A stretch of 64,000 bases of DNA from Spirosoma telluris (GCA_003259005.1 QLII01000001.1:6749001-6813000), one strand, 5' to 3'. Numbered from the stretch's first letter, positions 19,680 through 28,967 are shown. Translations and numbers: made by a program. Notes: generated by a model from the sequence alone, not told the origin.

Positions 19680-20546
19680 TTATTCTTTTCGGAGAATCTC
19701 TTCCAGAAAGGCCCGAAATTTATCGGCAAATTCGGGCCGCTTGAGGGCGAACTCAACGGTAGTTTTCAGGAAATCGAGTTTGTTGCCAATGTCGTGGCGC
19801 TTCCCTTCAATGCGGTGGGCATAGAGATTTTCCCGTTTCAGCAGCAACAGCATCGCGTCGGTTAGCTGAATTTCGTTGTTTTTACCTGCCGGGGTTTGTT
19901 CCAGCATCGCAAAAATTTCGGGGGTTAAGATATACCGACCCGCAATAGCTAGGTTCGACGGAGCGTCTTGAATATTAGGTTTTTCTACCAGTGTATTAAT
20001 TTCCAGAATCCGGTCGCTTAATGATTTCCCCCCCACAATACCATACCGGTTTACTTTGTCGTGGGGAACTTCTTCAACGGCGATCACGGAGCCGCCATAC
20101 TGGGCGTAGGTGTCAATCAATTGCTGGGTTACGGGAATTACCGAATCCATAATGGTGTCGCCCAGTAAAACAGCAAATGGTTCGTTACCAACATGATGGC
20201 GTGCATACCGAATGGCATCACCCAGCCCGTTCAGTTCGCGCTGACGAACATAGTGCAGGTTAGCCATATCGGAGAGCCGTCGCATCTCGTCAAGCAGTAA
20301 CTGATCTTCTTTTTCTTCGAGCCGGGTTTCAAGTTCGTGGTTACGGTCAAAGTGGTCTTCGATAGCCCGTTTGCCTTTACCCGTAATAATCAGAATATCT
20401 TCGATCCCCGAATCGACGGCTTCCTGCACCACATACTGAATGGTAGGGCGGTCAATGATGGGCAGCATTTCTTTGGGCTGAGCCTTGGTGGCAGGCAAAA
20501 ACCGGGTTCCAAATCCGGCAGCAGGGATAACGGCTTTTTTGATCAT
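19680..20546 (-). CDS. galU: UTP-glucose-1-phosphate uridylyltransferase (GalU)
   Basis: A 288-residue nucleotidyltransferase making UDP-glucose from UTP and glucose-1-phosphate in the cytoplasm. The N-terminal nucleotide loop KAVIPAAGFGTRFLPATKA is complete, followed by KEMLPIIDRP, FAVLLGDTI, VEEVPHDKVNRYGIV and VEKPNIQDAPSNLAI, all typical. ATG 20546 is chosen because it starts right before the Rossmann strand; an upstream in-frame start at 20600 adds unrelated residues. It lies 69 bp downstream of the glucuronokinase-like gene on the same strand, so the two may act together, for example in making UDP-glucuronate or UDP-glucose for glycans (inference). Confidence 0.93.
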   Translation of the reverse strand: MIKKAVIPAAGFGTRFLPATKAQPKEMLPIIDRPTIQYVVQEAVDSGIEDILIITGKGKRAIEDHFDRNHELETRLEEKEDQLLLDEMRRLSDMANLHYVRQRELNGLGDAIRYARHHVGNEPFAVLLGDTIMDSVIPVTQQLIDTYAQYGGSVIAVEEVPHDKVNRYGIVGGKSLSDRILEINTLVEKPNIQDAPSNLAIAGRYILTPEIFAMLEQTPAGKNNEIQLTDAMLLLLKRENLYAHRIEGKRHDIGNKLDFLKTTVEFALKRPEFADKFRAFLEEILRKE

Positions 20547-20615
20547 GGTTTTGTAAGGGCAGGGAGCACGGGCAGGGAGCAGGGAAATTCCGCGCACCAT
20601 GCCCCGCGCTCCGCG

Positions 20616-21611
20616 CTAGACTACATAAGGCTTAATAACGCGGGCATTGATTTTCTTTAGTTCTACAAATAGGCGGTTCAGCATGGCATCGTCGCGGTAA
20701 ACACCGATGATGGAGCCGCCTGAACCGGTAAATGAAGCCGACGCGCCACAGGAGCGAGCGGTTTCAATCATTTTCCGATTTCGGTCACTGATATTATAAA
20801 TCTGGGAACGCAGATCGAAATTACGATTGACGAGTTCATTCAACTCTTTAGTGTCCTGTTTTAGCAGGGCTTCGCGTCCCTGGCGGGCTACGTCAGCAAT
20901 CGAATTCATCGTCTCGATTACGGTAACGTCGCCTTTGAGCCACCGCGCCCGCACATCGTTATGCACCTGCCCCGATTGTTTTCCTAAATCGGTGTTATAG
21001 GCAATGTATAGTTTGGGTAGCAGCCGTGGGTCTATTGGTTCATATTGACCATACCCCTGGCGCTCCATGGTGGTCCGGTCGAAATCCATATATACGCAGC
21101 CTTCATAGCATTGAATGACGCGATCCTGCAAACCCGCCGTAATACCCAGTTCCTCGGCTTCAGTGGCCAGCACCAGGTTCGGTAGGATTGGTTGTGGAAT
21201 CTCGACCCCGTAGAACTGCATAAGCGCCCTAAACGTAGCAACAATAATGGCGCTTGAGCCCGATAAACCGACCTGGCGAGGAATGGACGTATTGTAGCGA
21301 ATCGAGAAATTCTGATTACGAAGTCGTATCTGTTCGGCTTCGCAGTATTCCGCAAATTTCTTGATAGCGGCTTTTAGTAAGGGAACACCCCCATGATAAC
21401 CGAGCGTGCTCACCGAGTCGCGAAGATGATATAAACTTCTGAAAACGTTCGTATCCTGCGGCTGCGGTTCAATGTGCAGTTCGGGCGATGGATAAAGCGT
21501 TACAGACGCTCCAAAATTACGGACGGTAATGGCGATCGTCTTGCCAAAAAAGCCGTCGGATGGGTTGCCGAGCATCCCCGCTCGGGCATAGGCACGCGTT
21601 TCGATGAGCAA
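20616..21611 (-). CDS. GHMP kinase, glucuronokinase-like
   Basis: A 331-residue sugar kinase of the GHMP family. The N-terminus RAYARAGMLGNPSDGFFGKT corresponds to motif 1, IPRQVGLSGSSAIIVATFRAL to the ATP-binding motif 2 (PxxxGLxGSSA), and GASASFTGSGGSIIGV to motif 3. The ARAGxxGNPSDGxxGKT opening is the one I associate with plant-type glucuronokinases, which phosphorylate glucuronate at C1. Adjacent galU could then form the UDP-sugar. Substrate assignment is by motif resemblance only; galacturonokinase or arabinokinase activities are alternatives. The gene is complete and shares strand and likely transcript with galU. Confidence 0.75.
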   Translation of the reverse strand: MLIETRAYARAGMLGNPSDGFFGKTIAITVRNFGASVTLYPSPELHIEPQPQDTNVFRSLYHLRDSVSTLGYHGGVPLLKAAIKKFAEYCEAEQIRLRNQNFSIRYNTSIPRQVGLSGSSAIIVATFRALMQFYGVEIPQPILPNLVLATEAEELGITAGLQDRVIQCYEGCVYMDFDRTTMERQGYGQYEPIDPRLLPKLYIAYNTDLGKQSGQVHNDVRARWLKGDVTVIETMNSIADVARQGREALLKQDTKELNELVNRNFDLRSQIYNISDRNRKMIETARSCGASASFTGSGGSIIGVYRDDAMLNRLFVELKKINARVIKPYVV

Positions 21612-21764
21612 AATAAATGGCGGAGTCAGTACCCGCGGGCTTAGCTAAACAATAAGACGACAAGTTTACGAAAGAATCTTCAGCATAAACCAGAAAACGT
21701 AGATTCTATTGATTGTATGGATATTGTAGATAATGAGCAGGCGGTGTTCGTCAAACACGCAACC

Positions 21765-22856
21765 TCAATAATCATACACATGCTCGATCTTCACCGATTG
21801 CTCGTTTATATACTGGATGATTTTATCTAACGAGACAACTGGCGTTACCAGCGCAACCCGTTTCAGACCGGGTTTAGTTACGATGGGTTGAGTAAATATG
21901 AGCTGCATAGTTGGCGAAGCTGGTTGCCAGGTTTCGGGCGCCAGCACAGTTAACAGAATGGCCGAGTTATTTCCCGCAATTTCGCGGAACGTTACTCCCT
22001 GCCTGGCCAATGCCGATACGGCTGGATGAAAGGCTTCGTAACGAGGGAGGAGCAATAAGGCTGACCCATCTGCATACGTTTTAACCGGGGGCGTGGCACC
22101 AGGGGCAGAGGGGAGTCGATCTATGATGACAGCCGTGGTGGGCAGTGCTTCGTCGTAAGAGGCTTTGGTGCCGAGTTTGATGAGATAGCCATAGCCCGCT
22201 TTCACCAGTAATTCTGTCAATAGCACGTACTTACGCTCGCACTTGCGGATGAAGTGAGGCCCCCAAAAGGACGTACCCTTGAGCAAGGCAGGAATCCGGG
22301 ATTTGAAGTCGAATTCGTACCAGGGCAATACACGAATAAAATCCACGTAGTCCTGCGAAAACTGAGCGTTAAACCGATCTTCGTCCGTCACCACAGCTCC
22401 GTTGGCGGGATTGGTTAACCGCCCGATAACCGTTTCGTATAAGGCTTTCAGCGCATACTCGACCGTTGTGCTTACGCCAATCACCCAGATCATAATATGG
22501 TAGCCTGTATTGAACGCAAAGCTGCCCTTAATCTGATTATACACAACGTGGTAACTCTGCCAGAGCTGCCTTACGTGACTCATGTATGGAAAGGTCGTGG
22601 TCGTATGTAGGTGGGCATAATCAGCGATTTCGGCAGGACTATGAACCAGAAACCATTCCGGATAGGTCAGAAAGGTCTGATCGGCGGGGCGGATGTGTTC
22701 GGCTGGCGTGATTGGATGCGGGTTGCTAACGAGCCATTCTTTGGGCACTACGCAGCCTTTCCCGGCTGGCATCGTCAGGGCTTGCCGTCCTTTTCGGAAG
22801 AATAGAATGATGGCCAGTACCACCATGATGACCGTTAGGATTGGGAGTCTTAGCAT
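21765..22856 (-). CDS. Membrane-anchored protein of unknown function
   Basis: A 363-residue protein not recognised. It has one N-terminal membrane segment (residues ~4-20) and a second hydrophobic stretch near 115-135 (GYHIMIWVIGVSTTVEYALK). In between and after, it has conserved-looking aromatic motifs: FLTYPEWFLVHSP, FPYMSHVRQLWQSYHVVY and LPWYEFDF. The C-terminal 100 residues look like a beta-rich soluble domain. It is expressed leftward, 152 bp upstream of the glucuronokinase gene. No catalytic motif can be named. Confidence 0.6.
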   Translation of the reverse strand: MLRLPILTVIMVVLAIILFFRKGRQALTMPAGKGCVVPKEWLVSNPHPITPAEHIRPADQTFLTYPEWFLVHSPAEIADYAHLHTTTTFPYMSHVRQLWQSYHVVYNQIKGSFAFNTGYHIMIWVIGVSTTVEYALKALYETVIGRLTNPANGAVVTDEDRFNAQFSQDYVDFIRVLPWYEFDFKSRIPALLKGTSFWGPHFIRKCERKYVLLTELLVKAGYGYLIKLGTKASYDEALPTTAVIIDRLPSAPGATPPVKTYADGSALLLLPRYEAFHPAVSALARQGVTFREIAGNNSAILLTVLAPETWQPASPTMQLIFTQPIVTKPGLKRVALVTPVVSLDKIIQYINEQSVKIEHVYDY

Positions 22857-22864
22857 AAGTTAGT

Positions 22865-22951
22865 AGTGGTCATTTGTTGTCATTGATTGTCATTAGGTAG
22901 TCAGTCAATGGTCATTTTTTGTATCGCAATCAATGACCATCAATGACCACT
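22865..22951. repeat. Inverted repeat, 25-bp arms
   Basis: Left arm 22865-22889 and right arm 22927-22951 are reverse complements with two or three mismatches, built from ggtcatt/aatgacc units. It lies between the unknown membrane protein and the 3' end of the lipoprotein gene on the same strand, and touches that gene's stop codon. A terminator role is plausible. Confidence 0.75.
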
Positions 22952-23546
22952 TAATGACTCCAAACCAGGCCAGCAGTTTTAAACTCAATGAGTCGCTTTC
23001 CCTGTCCCTCAAAGTCGACATCGACCGTCATTTTTCGGGCGGCTTCTATTTTGTCGATCAGTGCCTGCTCTGCGTCAAAAAAAATAACATTAGCGCTTCC
23101 GTTTTCGGCGGCTGAAAAGGAGTAGGTTAGGGGAGGGGTCTCATCGAACCGAACGTAGGCCTTGCCTCCCTGAAAGCTTCGATTGAACTGCCCTTTCGAT
23201 ACATGTATGTAGACGTGCGTCCCGCTTTCCCGCTTCCGAATGGTTAGCGTTGCGGTGGACCCCCGGCATACGGAAAGCCAAACTTGATTAAGTTAGGCGA
23301 CGTAATGGATGCTTTGTAAACGGGTTTCCCTTCTCGATCGGTCGTCTTCTCATAGTGCCATGTATCGGCACCCGTTACAGCGCCTTTAGTAGGCGAAGGT
23401 TTATCGGATAAGGCTACAGGTGGCTGAAGCGTGTCGATGTCAGCGGTCGATTTTGACGATCCACTGCGGGTTTCCTGCGTTGATTTTTCCTTGCCTGAAC
23501 AGCTAAAAAGGGCGAGCAGACTAAGGGCGTAAAGGGAAATTTTCAT
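22951..23546 (-). CDS. Small lipoprotein of unknown function (one frame break)
   Basis: A lipoprotein signal (ALSLLALFSC, lipid-bearing Cys near residue 16) starts at ATG 23546, followed by a Ser/Thr-rich linker. The first frame ends in FGFPYAGGPPQR after 100 residues because of one missing G in the run at 23260-23264. Adding it gives GGSTATLTIRKRESGTHVYI and then GQFNRSFQGGKAYVRFDE, VIFFDAEQALIDKI and a natural stop at 22951, about 198 residues in all. The repaired C-terminal domain looks beta-rich. Family not recognised. Confidence 0.7.
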
Positions 23547-23560
23547 GGAGAGATTGTATG

Positions 23561-23586
23561 GCTACGCGGGTTTCCACCCGCGCTAC
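23561..23586. repeat. Short GC hairpin
   Basis: cgcgggt and acccgcg pair as a 7-bp stem with a 4-base loop between the lipoprotein start and the methyltransferase stop. The flanking GCTAC bases recall the hairpin at 10032-10058. Confidence 0.5.
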
Positions 23587-23595
23587 ATAAGTTCA

Positions 23596-24450
23596 TCAGC
23601 TTTTTGTGAACAGGACCATCGTGTTGTCGGAAGGATCATTGGCTTGCAGGAGCCGTTTGCCAGCATCCGTAAAGCCAGCCTTGCTGATCAGTTTACTCCA
23701 CTCGTCAATGGGCTTAAAATCCTTGTAATCCGCCTTATCAACTTCCCAGCTTATATTCAACCCCAGATTAAAGACCGTATGCACCAGCGATACAAAGGTG
23801 GCCATATCGGGAGTTTTTACGTCGTGATCGCGCAGAATGAACCAGCCACCCGGACGTAATATGCGTCGGATGGACGCGATAAAGTCAGCTAGTTTTTCAG
23901 GTCGGGTATGGTGAAGGCCAATTAAGCAGGTTACCAGATCGAGGCTTTCATCGGGGATGGCACCTGGGCTGATGGGATCAAAATTATGCGATTCGACGAA
24001 GGTGCCCAACTTGGTCAACTGCCCGCGTTCCATAATATCGGCTGGACTGAATGTGGGGGCTACATCATTGATCAGATAAATAGGGCCACTGATAGGCAGG
24101 TGTTTACGTAAATGACTAATGTACCGACCCGGTGAGCCAATTTCGGCGTAACCGTTCACCTGCGCCCCCTTTGGGAGCAACTCCAGCATTTGTCGGGTCA
24201 TTTCCTTTTTCTGGACGTTGAGGGCAGGCAGTGCGTAGGTCAACTCCGATAGAAACGGTTTGATACTGGGTAGCCGATTCTGGATGGTTTTATAGATGCT
24301 TTCGTCCGACGTTTCGGTCTTTGTCACTTCCCGAATCAGGTGATGAAACTTGTCCTCAGGATAAAGGTGAAAAACGACTTGCAGAAAGCGATAAAAGGCA
24401 TCGCGTGGCTTCGTTTGGTCAAATACGGTATGAAATTCAGAAGTTGCCAT
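23596..24450 (-). CDS. Class I SAM-dependent methyltransferase
   Basis: A 284-residue protein with a helical N-terminus of about 90 residues and then a class I methyltransferase fold. Motif I is the variant YAEIGSPGRYI near residue 100, the acidic strand end is LINDVAP, motif IV is LDLVTCLIGLHHTR, and ILRPGGWFILRDHD is the typical post-I segment. Substrate is unknown; the LxPGGxxxxRDHD form occurs in small-molecule methyltransferases. The gene is complete, cytoplasmic, and stands 50 bp upstream of the lipoprotein gene on the same strand. Confidence 0.75.
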   Translation of the reverse strand: MATSEFHTVFDQTKPRDAFYRFLQVVFHLYPEDKFHHLIREVTKTETSDESIYKTIQNRLPSIKPFLSELTYALPALNVQKKEMTRQMLELLPKGAQVNGYAEIGSPGRYISHLRKHLPISGPIYLINDVAPTFSPADIMERGQLTKLGTFVESHNFDPISPGAIPDESLDLVTCLIGLHHTRPEKLADFIASIRRILRPGGWFILRDHDVKTPDMATFVSLVHTVFNLGLNISWEVDKADYKDFKPIDEWSKLISKAGFTDAGKRLLQANDPSDNTMVLFTKS

Positions 24451-24487
24451 ACGTTGTTGATTAGGAAAATATTGATTTTTGAGATGT

Positions 24488-24619
24488 TACCCCACCCCAG
24501 CCCCTCCCCTTGAACTAAGGGGAGGGGGGCACTTGAGAACAAACCTCTCTTTGGTTTAAGGAGAAGAGTGTAGCTTTAAGCCCCTCCCTTAGTTCAAGGG
24601 GAGGGGTTGGGGTGGGGTA
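24488..24619. repeat. Long inverted repeat, ~40-bp C/G-rich arms, entering a coding region
   Basis: Left arm 24488-24527 and right arm 24581-24619 are reverse complements apart from about two differences (one indel, one substitution), 53 bases apart. The core is cccctccccttgaactaagg. The right arm covers the last codons and stop of the FAD-oxidase gene, so the repeat encodes that protein's ATPPQPLPLN ending. Confidence 0.88.
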
Positions 24620-26364
24620 GCATTGTAGTCAGGCTGTTGATAATACGTATCCCAGAATACATTATGAAACCGGAAAGTTGGGTCCAGGTTTTTCTTTAGC
24701 GCAAAGAGCTTTCCCGCATTTGGATATGCCTTGTGAAATTGTTCTGGAGTAGCATGCGCCTGATAGGGTAAATAATACGCTCCTCCTACCGACAGGGCTG
24801 CGTCGATCAGTTCACGCGTCCAAATGGCCACCTCATTTTTCGCTACCTCATTAGTACGTTGTTTGTAGTAGACCACAAACGCAAAGACTTCTTCGCGCGC
24901 CCAGGCCAGATACGAACCCGAATCAGGCAGGGCGTGCCGAACCGAAACATTAATGACATTGACCCGGTAGCGATTGAAAATCTCACTCATTTTGGCCGAA
25001 AAATCATCGAAATGCCGGATGGGTACGAAATACTCCTGTAACACATAAGTTCGTTTGGTACGGGAGCGTGGTTCGAGTTCGGCCACGTCGTACCCGGCTT
25101 CGTAATTGCGCCAGTGAATGGGCTTGGTCATGTAAAGAAGCGGGTCAACGATGTGCTCCCGACGCCATTTGCCAGCCGCTGTTTCGGTAAAGGCCCACAT
25201 AAAATAGCGTTCCAGCGGATACGACTCGCGAAGTGGCATCAGGCGGCTTTTAACTGTAGGGGGCTCCGTTGTTTTCACCCAGGTAACAGCCCGCATGTTT
25301 GTGTAGGCGGGTGGATACATATCACCGTTATGGAAAACCGCCTGGGGATTATCGCGAATGGTTTCGGCGAAGTAGTTCCTATAATTCGACCGTGTGAGTT
25401 TGTGGTGTTCCCGCCGAACTGCCAGGTTGTCTTCCAGATCCAGTTCGGCTGAAACAATGATGCCTAGTCCGTTATAGCCGCCGATGGTCCCGAAAAAGAG
25501 ATCCGGGTTTTCGGTGCGGCTGGCGTGAACCAGCGAGCCATCGGCCAGAACAAGCTCAATAGAACGAACCGATAGAATTATTGGGCCGTGCCCCATGTAG
25601 CGACCATGGCAGTTTACGCTTAACGCTCCACCAACGGTGAAGTTCGCGTAGGTCTGCATAATCTTGATACTTAGGTCGTGAGGATCAATAAACCGCTGAA
25701 TGTCGCACCACCGAATGCCAGCCTGTACACTAATTCGGCGCTCTTCTTTCGCGAACTGTATAACCTGATTCAGGCCCCGCATGTCGATGTGCAGACTATG
25801 GGGGCTGGCAGTTTGTCCACCCATACTGAATCGCCCGCCCCCCACCGATACAGGACCTGTCGTGGTGCGAAGTCGCTCCTGTAAGTCGGAAACTGATGTT
25901 GGGCGGAATACATCGGCTACCACGACCGGGTTCAATTGCGTTACGTCGTTGATAATCCGTTCTGGGGCACTGGGTGAAACGGGTTGCCCGTTGTCGTTTT
26001 TAAAATAGTCGGCGGCCTGGTCAGGCACTGTGCCGAAGGTATTTGGCTGTTTATCACCCCGCCGGAACCCCAGTTGGTAGATCAACCAGAGCGGTCCCAG
26101 TACCGGAATCAGGACTGTTAATAACCAATAACCCGATCGGTTCGTGTCATGCAATCGTTTGTTGGCCGTGGCTACTAATGACCCTAGCAGCAATGGATAG
26201 AGCACATACGTGGCTCCTTCATTCACGAACTCGTGTAATACCGTATGGAGCACATAAAAGGTACTCCAGATAAATGTTGAGACGAGCCAATACGTTGAGC
26301 GAGGAATACGACCCCGGTTTGTAAACAGAAGGTAGCTAAGAGGAAGTTTATCTTTCAGACGCAT
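24589..26364 (-). CDS. DUF805 membrane domain fused to FAD-linked oxidase
   Basis: A 591-residue fusion. Residues 1 to ~115 are a DUF805-type membrane domain (NRGRIPRSTYWLV, then NKRLHDTNRSGYWLL, several hydrophobic helices). Residues ~150-330 are an FAD_binding_4 domain: VFRPTSVSDLQERL, the pyrophosphate loop SVGGGRFSMGGQT, and GGALSVNCHGR with GTIGGYNGLGIIV. The C-terminal part resembles aldonolactone/D-arabinono-lactone oxidases, so oxidation of a sugar lactone or alcohol at the membrane is plausible. The last ten residues are encoded by the inverted repeat at 24488-24619 and may have been added by it. The gene is leftward, upstream of the methyltransferase. Confidence 0.82.
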   Translation of the reverse strand: MRLKDKLPLSYLLFTNRGRIPRSTYWLVSTFIWSTFYVLHTVLHEFVNEGATYVLYPLLLGSLVATANKRLHDTNRSGYWLLTVLIPVLGPLWLIYQLGFRRGDKQPNTFGTVPDQAADYFKNDNGQPVSPSAPERIINDVTQLNPVVVADVFRPTSVSDLQERLRTTTGPVSVGGGRFSMGGQTASPHSLHIDMRGLNQVIQFAKEERRISVQAGIRWCDIQRFIDPHDLSIKIMQTYANFTVGGALSVNCHGRYMGHGPIILSVRSIELVLADGSLVHASRTENPDLFFGTIGGYNGLGIIVSAELDLEDNLAVRREHHKLTRSNYRNYFAETIRDNPQAVFHNGDMYPPAYTNMRAVTWVKTTEPPTVKSRLMPLRESYPLERYFMWAFTETAAGKWRREHIVDPLLYMTKPIHWRNYEAGYDVAELEPRSRTKRTYVLQEYFVPIRHFDDFSAKMSEIFNRYRVNVINVSVRHALPDSGSYLAWAREEVFAFVVYYKQRTNEVAKNEVAIWTRELIDAALSVGGAYYLPYQAHATPEQFHKAYPNAGKLFALKKNLDPTFRFHNVFWDTYYQQPDYNATPPQPLPLN

Positions 26365-26533
26365 AGGTCAGGCAAAGATAGCGGAGGGATACGTATCGGG
26401 TTGATTAGCAAGGTAACCACTTATTTTAAGGTATGAAATTTGCAGGGAAAGGAATTAAAGTTTGGGTCTGTTCGCTAACTTTTATTCTATAGGCCAAATT
26501 CTTTTCCCTATGTTTGGGATATATTCATTTTCT

Positions 26534-27481
26534 ATGTTTACTCGTAAAACCGTATCCTTCTCAGCAGCGCTTTGTCTGTCTGTTTTACTTACCAACGGCC
26601 TGATGGGCTGCCAGTCGAAAAGCGCTACTACCAGCGAAGCCACAACCACCGACTCTGCAAAGACGGCTACGTCTGATAAACCGGCGGCACCTGCTGAAAC
26701 CGCCACATCGGCTCCCGATCGGAGCGCCGAACCATCTAGTTCAATTCCGGCCGATAAAATAGCCGATGCCGCTACAATTCTGGCACGCCCCCAGGTGCCG
26801 GTACTTTGCTATCATCAAATTCGGGACTGGCGTGGTAGCGATTCCAAAAGCGCAAAAGATTACATCATTCCTGTTCAGGCATTCAAAGAGCAGATGCAGA
26901 TTCTGGCCGATAGTGGGTATCATACTATTCTGCCCGATCAACTTTACGCATATCTGGCCACCGGCGCGCCTTTGCCATCAAAGCCCGTCATGCTCACCTT
27001 CGATGATGGTGACCTCGATCAGTATGAAACCGCACTGCCAATTCTGGATAAACATGGGTTCAAAGGGGCGTTTTTCATTATGACGGTTGCAATTGGCCGC
27101 CGGGGAAAACAGCCGTACATGGACAAAGCGCAGATTAAAGATTTGTCGGATAAAGGCCATACCATTGGCGCTCATACCTGGGATCACCACAACGTGAAAA
27201 AATACCAGGGCGACGACTGGAAAATTCAGATTGAAGAACCCAAGGCAAAGCTGGAAGGTATCATTGGCAAACCCGTGAAATACTTCGCCTATCCGTTCGG
27301 CTTGTGGAATCACCAGGCTTTGCCTGAAATCCAGAAGCGGGGTTATGCCGCTGCGTTCACCCTGGCCGACAAGCGCGATGACCAAATGCCACTTTATACC
27401 ATCCGGCGCATTATTGCGGGTGGCCAGTGGAGCGCGAAAACCTTTTATCGCAACATGACTCAGAGCTTTGACGGTAAATAA
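26534..27481 (+). CDS. Polysaccharide deacetylase lipoprotein
   Basis: A 315-residue protein starting at ATG 26534, which leads directly into a lipoprotein signal (VLLTNGLMGCQSK); the in-frame ATG at 26462 would bury it. A Thr/Ala-rich linker of ~60 residues precedes a NodB-type carbohydrate esterase 4 domain: VLCYHQIRDW, the metal-binding Asp-Asp in MLTFDDGDLDQYE, and the His pair in GAHTWDHHNVKKY, then YFAYPFGLWNH. It probably removes N- or O-acetyl groups from envelope polysaccharide at the outer membrane. A hairpin at 27502-27529 follows. Confidence 0.87.
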   Translation: MFTRKTVSFSAALCLSVLLTNGLMGCQSKSATTSEATTTDSAKTATSDKPAAPAETATSAPDRSAEPSSSIPADKIADAATILARPQVPVLCYHQIRDWRGSDSKSAKDYIIPVQAFKEQMQILADSGYHTILPDQLYAYLATGAPLPSKPVMLTFDDGDLDQYETALPILDKHGFKGAFFIMTVAIGRRGKQPYMDKAQIKDLSDKGHTIGAHTWDHHNVKKYQGDDWKIQIEEPKAKLEGIIGKPVKYFAYPFGLWNHQALPEIQKRGYAAAFTLADKRDDQMPLYTIRRIIAGGQWSAKTFYRNMTQSFDGK

Positions 27482-27501
27482 GCCTGGTCGGTTAATCAAC
27501 C

Positions 27502-27529
27502 GAAAAAAGCGGCTCAGGTCGCTTTTTTC
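27502..27529 (+). terminator. Intrinsic terminator
   Basis: A 10-bp stem (gaaaaaagcg with cgcttttttc) ends in a T run 20 bp after the deacetylase stop. It could also serve the leftward AraC gene. Confidence 0.75.
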
Positions 27530-27569
27530 ATTATTTGTGAAACTAATTTTTAGGAATACTGACCTTTTG

Positions 27570-28410
27570 CTATGTCTCTGTAACGCCAAATAGGCGCTCA
27601 GGTGATTTGGTGTCGGCTACTAAAAAGGCATTGGGCGTCAGTTGTGTGAATTCTTTAAAATCCCGGACCAGGTGCTGATAGTCATAATATCCCAGGCCGA
27701 TGGCCACGCTCAGCCAGTCGAGGAGGGTTGGGAATTTTTGAGCTTCATGGCGTTTTCAAATCGGGCAATACGGGCGTACAATTTAGGACTGACACCCTCC
27801 CGTTCCATAAACTGCCGATAAAACTGCCGCTGGGACAAACAGGCCTGATTAGCCATCCAGTCCAGCGAAACCGTCATAGGGTTTTGCAGGATAAATCGGC
27901 TCACTTTGTCAATGGGACGAAGGTATCTGTTTTTGGACCGACTGATCAGATAAAACAGGAAGTTCTCCACAATTGGAATCATTTCCAGATAGTGCTTTGC
28001 ATAACTCAATCGCTCATTTACCCGACGGATTTCGGCAGAGAATACGGATTCTGCATCCAAAAACGTATTGGTCAGTTCGTGCGAAGGTATGCCCATTAGG
28101 CGGAACAAGGCTCCCGGTTGAAACTGAACCTGAAAAACCATGAAATCGCGCCCAACGTGTCGGTTGGTTACAATCGAATATTGTCCGTTAAGCGTTGAGC
28201 ATGGTTTTTTAAGCAAATTACCATCAAATCCGTAGGCTATTTTTTCGGGATCTTTCGGATAAAATGCCAGCGAATTCTCGGCCCGTGGCCAGTAGGATTT
28301 AACGGGTAAAACGGGCATCGACGCAGAAATGAACAGCCTACAATCTGTAACGTTCTCACGTAGTCGCGCAAGGCAGGACTGGGAAGTCGGTAGTCGAATA
28401 TGGCGTCCAT
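27570..28410 (-). CDS. AraC-family transcriptional regulator (two frame breaks)
   Basis: Repair is needed at two points. ATG 28410 opens MDAIFDYRLPSPALRDYVRT, the usual start of this AraC subfamily. One base missing in the T run near 28330 joins it to ASMPVLPVKSYWPRAENSLAFYP. The DNA-binding domain shows LDWMANQACLSQRQFYRQF and GVSPKLYARIARFENA. A second missing base near 27722 restores LDWLSVAIGLGYYDYQHLVRDFKEF, the second helix-turn-helix, to a stop at 27570. Repaired length is ~280 residues. It starts 10 bp after the cupin gene, so the pair is an operon and the cupin product or its ligand may be the input. Confidence 0.75.
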
Positions 28411-28419
28411 TCCATTCTG

Positions 28420-28967
28420 TTAGTTCAACGTCAGCGGTGGACCAAGTACGGTCATACCGTGGGCTTTGTGCATTTTCTGAATCAACTCGTCGGTTGGTGG
28501 GCCTTTTAGCTCGGTTAGTTTCAGGAAGAAATCTTCCAACTGTCCCGCAGGCTGCACCATATACACCTGTTTGCCTCGTTCCGATAATTGAATCCAGGTG
28601 TGCGGTATACCACGGGGGCAAAAACAGTATCACCTGCCTTTACTATGAACTTTTCGTCACCTACCTGAAAGAGGTATTCTCCGTCAACGATGGAAAATAT
28701 TTCGTCCTGATCGTGGTGAACGTGCAATACCGGCCCAACCTTTTCAGTGCCAACATACTCAAAAACAGCCAATTGTCCATTTGTATCTTTGCCAGAAATT
28801 TTTACATCGTTTGCATTTACACCCCGATAGGGCGTATGAACCCCAAAACGGGCATCGCCTGCTTTAACAGTGAAGGGCTTTTGGGGAGCAAGCCGGTTGT
28901 GAGGTGTGGCTTGGGTAGCAAAGGTCGATACGGCCAGTGTCGAAACCAGAAATTTTCTGCGTTGCAT
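28420..28967 (-). CDS. Exported cupin-domain protein (one frame break)
   Basis: A signal-like N-terminus (RRKFLVSTLAVSTFA, residues ~3-18) precedes a single cupin: GPVLHVHHDQDEIFSIVDGEYLF holds the HxHxxxxE metal triad, and the second motif is GDTVFAPRGIPHTW after repair. The uncorrected frame ends early (28521) because one C is missing in the run near 28618. With it the protein runs through LEDFFLKLTELKGPPTDELIQ to 28420, about 183 residues. The RR at residues 3-4 lacks the rest of a good Tat motif. Function is unknown; relatives are quercetinase-like or regulatory cupins. Confidence 0.75.
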
